From JAWXVD01 sp044425705 (GTDB lineage Bacteria > Bacillota > Clostridia > Lachnospirales > Lachnospiraceae): 16,491 nucleotides of DNA. A model generated the notes under the pieces. The model ran no database searches and had not been told where the DNA came from. It saw only the letters and a list, made by a program, of their open reading frames with translations. The stretch is taken from positions 1 to 16,491 of the forward strand of contig JAWXVD010000076.1 of NCBI GenBank assembly GCA_044425705.1. The letters are read 5' to 3'. Positions 13,968-16,491 of this stretch are shown here, in pieces. How positions within the stretch are numbered: the stretch's first letter is position 1; each line of letters begins with the position of its first letter. The translations under genes were made by a program, and so were the position numbers.

Positions 13968-15560
13968 TTACTGTGTTCCGAATTCTGAAAGTTCCAGCCC
14001 TTTGTTTCTATCTAAAGTCATCCCTACACTCCATGAATTCACAAATAACAATAATGGATTATCTCGTAAATCTTTGATTTTTTTCATATCTGAAGTGCCT
14101 GTAATTTTGTCAATTGGATATTCATTTCCCACAATCCATCGAATATGTTCATATGGCAATCTCTCTAATCTAATATCCACATTATACTCTTTTTCTAAAC
14201 GATATTTTAATACTTCAAATTGAAGAACACCTACTACTCCTACTATGATTTCCTCTAAACCTGTATTGTATTCTTGGAAAATTTGAATAGCTCCTTCCTG
14301 TGCAATTTGTGTGATTCCTTTTACAAATTGTTTTCTTTTCATGGTGTCAATTTGTCTTACTCTAGCAAAATGCTCTGGCGCAAAAGTTGGAATTCCTTCG
14401 TATTGGAATTGCGCCTTAGGCATACATATGGTATCACCAATGGAAAAAATACCAGGATCAAAGACTCCAATAATATCACCTGCATAGGCTTCATCAAGAA
14501 TTTTTCTTTCACTAGCCATGATTTGTTGAGGTTGAGAAAGTCTCATCACTTTTCCACCTTGTACATGCTTCACTTCCATATTTGCTTCGAATTTACCTGA
14601 ACAAATACGCATAAATGCAATTCTATCTCTATGTGCTTTATTCATATTTGCCTGAATTTTAAATACAAAAGCCGAAAACGCTTCTTCTGCTGGATCAATG
14701 ATTCCAATATCTGCTTTTCTAGGCAATGGCGTTGTAGCCATTTTCAAGAAATGTTGCAAGAAAATTTCCACTCCAAAGTTAGTCAATGCAGAACCAAAGA
14801 ATACAGGTGTTAATTCCCCTGCTCTTACTGTTTCTAAATCAAACTCTGCACTAGCACCATCTAATAGCTCTATTTCTTCCGTTAATTGTTCTAACGCAGC
14901 TTGTCCTACATATTGTTCCATAGCTTCACTATCATCAATAGAAAGAACCCTTGTCTCTCCCTCTTTTGTTCCCTTTTCTGTATCTGAATAGGTGATTACC
15001 GTTTTTGATTCCCTTTCATAAACACCTTTGAAATTTTTCCCACATCCAATAGGCCAGTTAATTGGACAAGTAGCAATTCCTAATTCCTTTTCTATTTCAT
15101 CTAATAAATCAAACGTGTCATTTGCATCTCGATCCATTTTATTAATAAAAGTAAAAATCGGAATTTTTCTCATAACACAAACTTTAAATAATTTTCTAGT
15201 CTGAGCTTCTACACCTTTACTACCATCTATGACCATCACCGCCGAATCAGCTGCCATCAATGTACGATAGGTATCTTCTGAGAAATCTTGATGCCCTGGT
15301 GTATCTAAAATGTTGATACAGCAATCATCATAATTAAATTGTAATACAGAAGAAGTAACCGAAATTCCTCTTTCCTTTTCTATTTCCATCCAGTCAGACA
15401 CAGCATGGCGAGCAGTTGCCTTTCCTTTCACACTACCTGCTAAATTAATAGCACCTCCATATAACAAGAATTTTTCTGTTAAAGTGGTTTTACCAGCATC
15501 CGGATGGGATATAATGGCAAAGGTTCTTCTTTTATTAATTTCTCCTGTAAAATTACTCAC
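13968..15560 (-). CDS. prfC: Peptide chain release factor 3 (RF3)
   Basis: Translational GTPase that removes RF1/RF2 from the ribosome after peptide release. Visible G motifs: G1 HPDAGKTT (residues 19-26), G2 in RGISVTSS (64-71), G3 DTPGHQD (86-92) and G4 NKMD (140-143). The SDWMEIEKERGIS stretch and the C-terminal EVLKYRLEKEYNVD and PYEHIRW are typical of RF3 rather than EF-G. Start choice: an ATG at 15587 opens the frame, but GGAGG lies inside that extension, exactly 8 nt before a GTG at 15560. The GTG start gives MSNFTGEINKRR and 530 aa, close to the usual 526-530. The gene sits alone between spoIIIAH and a lipoprotein gene. It has its own promoter, and I see no terminator after it. Confidence 0.96.
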   Translation of the reverse strand: MSNFTGEINKRRTFAIISHPDAGKTTLTEKFLLYGGAINLAGSVKGKATARHAVSDWMEIEKERGISVTSSVLQFNYDDCCINILDTPGHQDFSEDTYRTLMAADSAVMVIDGSKGVEAQTRKLFKVCVMRKIPIFTFINKMDRDANDTFDLLDEIEKELGIATCPINWPIGCGKNFKGVYERESKTVITYSDTEKGTKEGETRVLSIDDSEAMEQYVGQAALEQLTEEIELLDGASAEFDLETVRAGELTPVFFGSALTNFGVEIFLQHFLKMATTPLPRKADIGIIDPAEEAFSAFVFKIQANMNKAHRDRIAFMRICSGKFEANMEVKHVQGGKVMRLSQPQQIMASERKILDEAYAGDIIGVFDPGIFSIGDTICMPKAQFQYEGIPTFAPEHFARVRQIDTMKRKQFVKGITQIAQEGAIQIFQEYNTGLEEIIVGVVGVLQFEVLKYRLEKEYNVDIRLERLPYEHIRWIVGNEYPIDKITGTSDMKKIKDLRDNPLLLFVNSWSVGMTLDRNKGLELSEFGTQ

Positions 15561-15597
15561 TAAAATTTCCTCCATACATTCTTTCATTCATCATGTT

Positions 15598-15627
15598 TAG
15601 GCAGAATGATAGTCTTCATTCTGCCTA
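15598..15627 (-). other. Perfect 12-bp inverted repeat in the prfC leader
   Basis: Arms at 15598-15609 (TAGGCAGAATGA) and 15616-15627 pair perfectly around a 6-nt loop. Neither strand has a T-run after the stem, so it is not a standard intrinsic terminator. It lies about 3-5 nt after the start predicted from the extended -10 element and ends 37 nt before the prfC GTG. It would therefore sit at the extreme 5' end of the prfC mRNA, where hairpins can protect messages from decay. It could also stop spoIIIA transcripts in a non-canonical way. Confidence 0.6.
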
Positions 15628-15637
15628 GACGCGAAAT

Positions 15638-15646
15638 ATTATAGCA
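15638..15646 (-). promoter_or_regulatory. Extended -10 promoter for prfC
   Basis: On the minus strand the hexamer TATAAT (15643-15638) is preceded by TG one base upstream, giving TGCTATAAT, a consensus extended -10. The -35 position 17 nt upstream is poor (TATGCA). It lies just after the spoIIIAH stop and about 78 nt before the prfC start, so prfC probably has vegetative sigma-A expression separate from the sporulation operon. Transcription would begin near 15631, just before the hairpin at 15598-15627. Confidence 0.6.
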
Positions 15647-15678
15647 TATTTTTCCTCTTTTGCATATAGCTACTACAA

Positions 15679-16395
15679 CTATTCCTGCACTGGACTAATA
15701 ATAATATTTGAAGGATCAACTTCAGTCTTACGGATGATAACATCTTCAATCTGAGCCAATTGTACTTCATCTAGAGTCGCTACCCCTACCACTACATCTA
15801 CCATATCTCCACTGATACTGACTACTACATCTGAAAATCCTTTTGCCTCTAACAATATTTCCGCTGCCATTTCTTTTTCCGCAATATCCGTTAAGGCTAT
15901 CATTCCATCGATAGCATCTTGCTTTTGCGTTTCTGTAATGTTTGTATTATTAATAATTTCTAAGTAAATTTCCTTGTTCTCTACCCTTGTTTGCTCTTTT
16001 AATAATTTCACTCCAGCAATGGTTGATAAGGCTTGTGTACTTGTAAAAACTGCTTCCCCTGGTGTAGAATCTCCCAATTCATCTGATAGATTAGCCATTT
16101 CATCTTCTAAGGTAGCACTGGCTGTATCAATTTGTGCATCTACCAATTCTGCTGGTACATCATCATCTGATAAGTAATTATCTGTAACCACTAATTCTTC
16201 GTCTAAACTTTCGATATCAGAAGCAATATCTTCCTCGGAAAGATCTAATAATGCCGTAATTTCATCATCTGTCATTACACTATTATCACTTGTCATCAGT
16301 ACCTCTTCGCCAATTTTATTTCCTGCAAAATTCAAATAGCCTGCCACTGCAATCATCATTGCCAAGGCTGTAATCATAATTTGGTTACGTTTCAA
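15679..16395 (-). CDS. spoIIIAH: SpoIIIAH, stage III sporulation protein AH (SpoIIQ-interacting channel protein)
   Basis: Mother-cell membrane protein that binds forespore SpoIIQ (or its clostridial replacement) across the intermembrane space. Near the N-terminus is a single hydrophobic segment, about residues 6-22, followed by NFAGNK, typical of the family. An acidic linker (about residues 30-105) comes next. The C-terminal part contains the segment KEMAAEILLEAKGF and the ending VDPSNIIISPV, features of the YscJ/FliF-like ring-building domain. Start choice: a GTG at 16404 also opens the frame, but it overlaps the AGGAG at 16408-16404. The TTG at 16395 lies 8 nt after that AGGAG and gives MKRNQIMITALAMM, the usual family start. 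The protein would be 238 aa. It is last in the spoIIIA operon; a promoter for the next gene follows closely. Confidence 0.93.
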   Translation of the reverse strand: MKRNQIMITALAMMIAVAGYLNFAGNKIGEEVLMTSDNSVMTDDEITALLDLSEEDIASDIESLDEELVVTDNYLSDDDVPAELVDAQIDTASATLEDEMANLSDELGDSTPGEAVFTSTQALSTIAGVKLLKEQTRVENKEIYLEIINNTNITETQKQDAIDGMIALTDIAEKEMAAEILLEAKGFSDVVVSISGDMVDVVVGVATLDEVQLAQIEDVIIRKTEVDPSNIIISPVQE

Positions 16396-16420
16396 TACTC
16401 TCACTCCTACTCTTCATCTT

Positions 16421-16491
16421 TTACTTCATCTTTACTACTTTTATTTTATTCACGTTAATATCAAATAATGACTGAATTGTTTCTGTAATAT
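16421..16491 (-). CDS. spoIIIAG: SpoIIIAG, stage III sporulation protein AG (C-terminal end only)
   Basis: Partial gene running off the right edge; only the last 22 codons and the TAA stop are present. The peptide ends in SLFDINVNKIKVVKMK, which matches the conserved tail of SpoIIIAG, the ring-forming protein of the SpoIIIA-SpoIIQ channel joining mother cell and forespore. The family identification is from memory of that tail, and it is backed by spoIIIAH lying immediately downstream, as in the spoIIIAA-AH operon. Only about 25 nt separate this stop from the preferred spoIIIAH start, so the two are almost certainly co-transcribed, in relatives from a mother-cell sigma-E promoter upstream of the window. 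Confidence 0.85.
   Translation of the reverse strand, partial: ITETIQSLFDINVNKIKVVKMK

Overview
The window is a low-G+C Firmicutes chromosome segment from an endospore former. Gene content and order point to a clostridial lineage, most likely the Lachnospirales; the species cannot be told from sequence alone. Every supported gene lies on the minus strand, so the window reads from its right end to its left.

Right part (about 16.5-12.1 kb): the last codons of spoIIIAG and then spoIIIAH, which form the end of the spoIIIA sporulation-channel operon. Next are prfC (release factor RF3), a lipoprotein with a transglutaminase-like domain, and an Asp23/Gls24 family gene that ends in an intrinsic terminator. 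prfC and the asp23-type gene each have an extended -10 promoter. prfC and the lipoprotein gene sit where spoIIIAH and asp23-nusB often adjoin in relatives.

Middle part (about 12.0-1.6 kb): a long co-directional housekeeping cluster, nusB - xseA - xseB - ispA - dxs - tlyA - nadK - argR - recN - spoIVB. It covers transcription antitermination, exonuclease VII, isoprenoid precursor synthesis (Dxs, IspA), rRNA methylation, NADP synthesis, arginine control, recombinational repair, and the forespore protease that signals sigma-K activation. Several intergenic gaps hold hairpins. In two of them G.U pairs make the stem continuous only in the minus-strand RNA, which agrees with the direction of transcription. 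recN ends in its own terminator, and a small ORF with an ATGA overlap may precede spoIVB.

Left part (1-1586): an accessory patch where spo0A is usually found after spoIVB. It holds a RelB/YoeB-type toxin-antitoxin pair with its own promoter and a small XRE regulator with two predicted C-terminal membrane helices. The regulator's promoter overlaps an inverted repeat that looks like an operator. Two hairpins with T-runs on the plus strand lie between this patch and spoIVB, and short imperfect repeats (34-50 and 1411-1426) bracket the patch.

Several start codons are better placed than the longest open frames suggest: spoIIIAH (TTG), prfC (GTG), tlyA, spoIVB, relB and the XRE gene. The core genes are conventional. 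The observations that deserve a second look are the inserted patch, the strand-specific intercistronic hairpins, the small ORFs in gaps, and a possible plus-strand small RNA. I found no convincing new multi-gene system.
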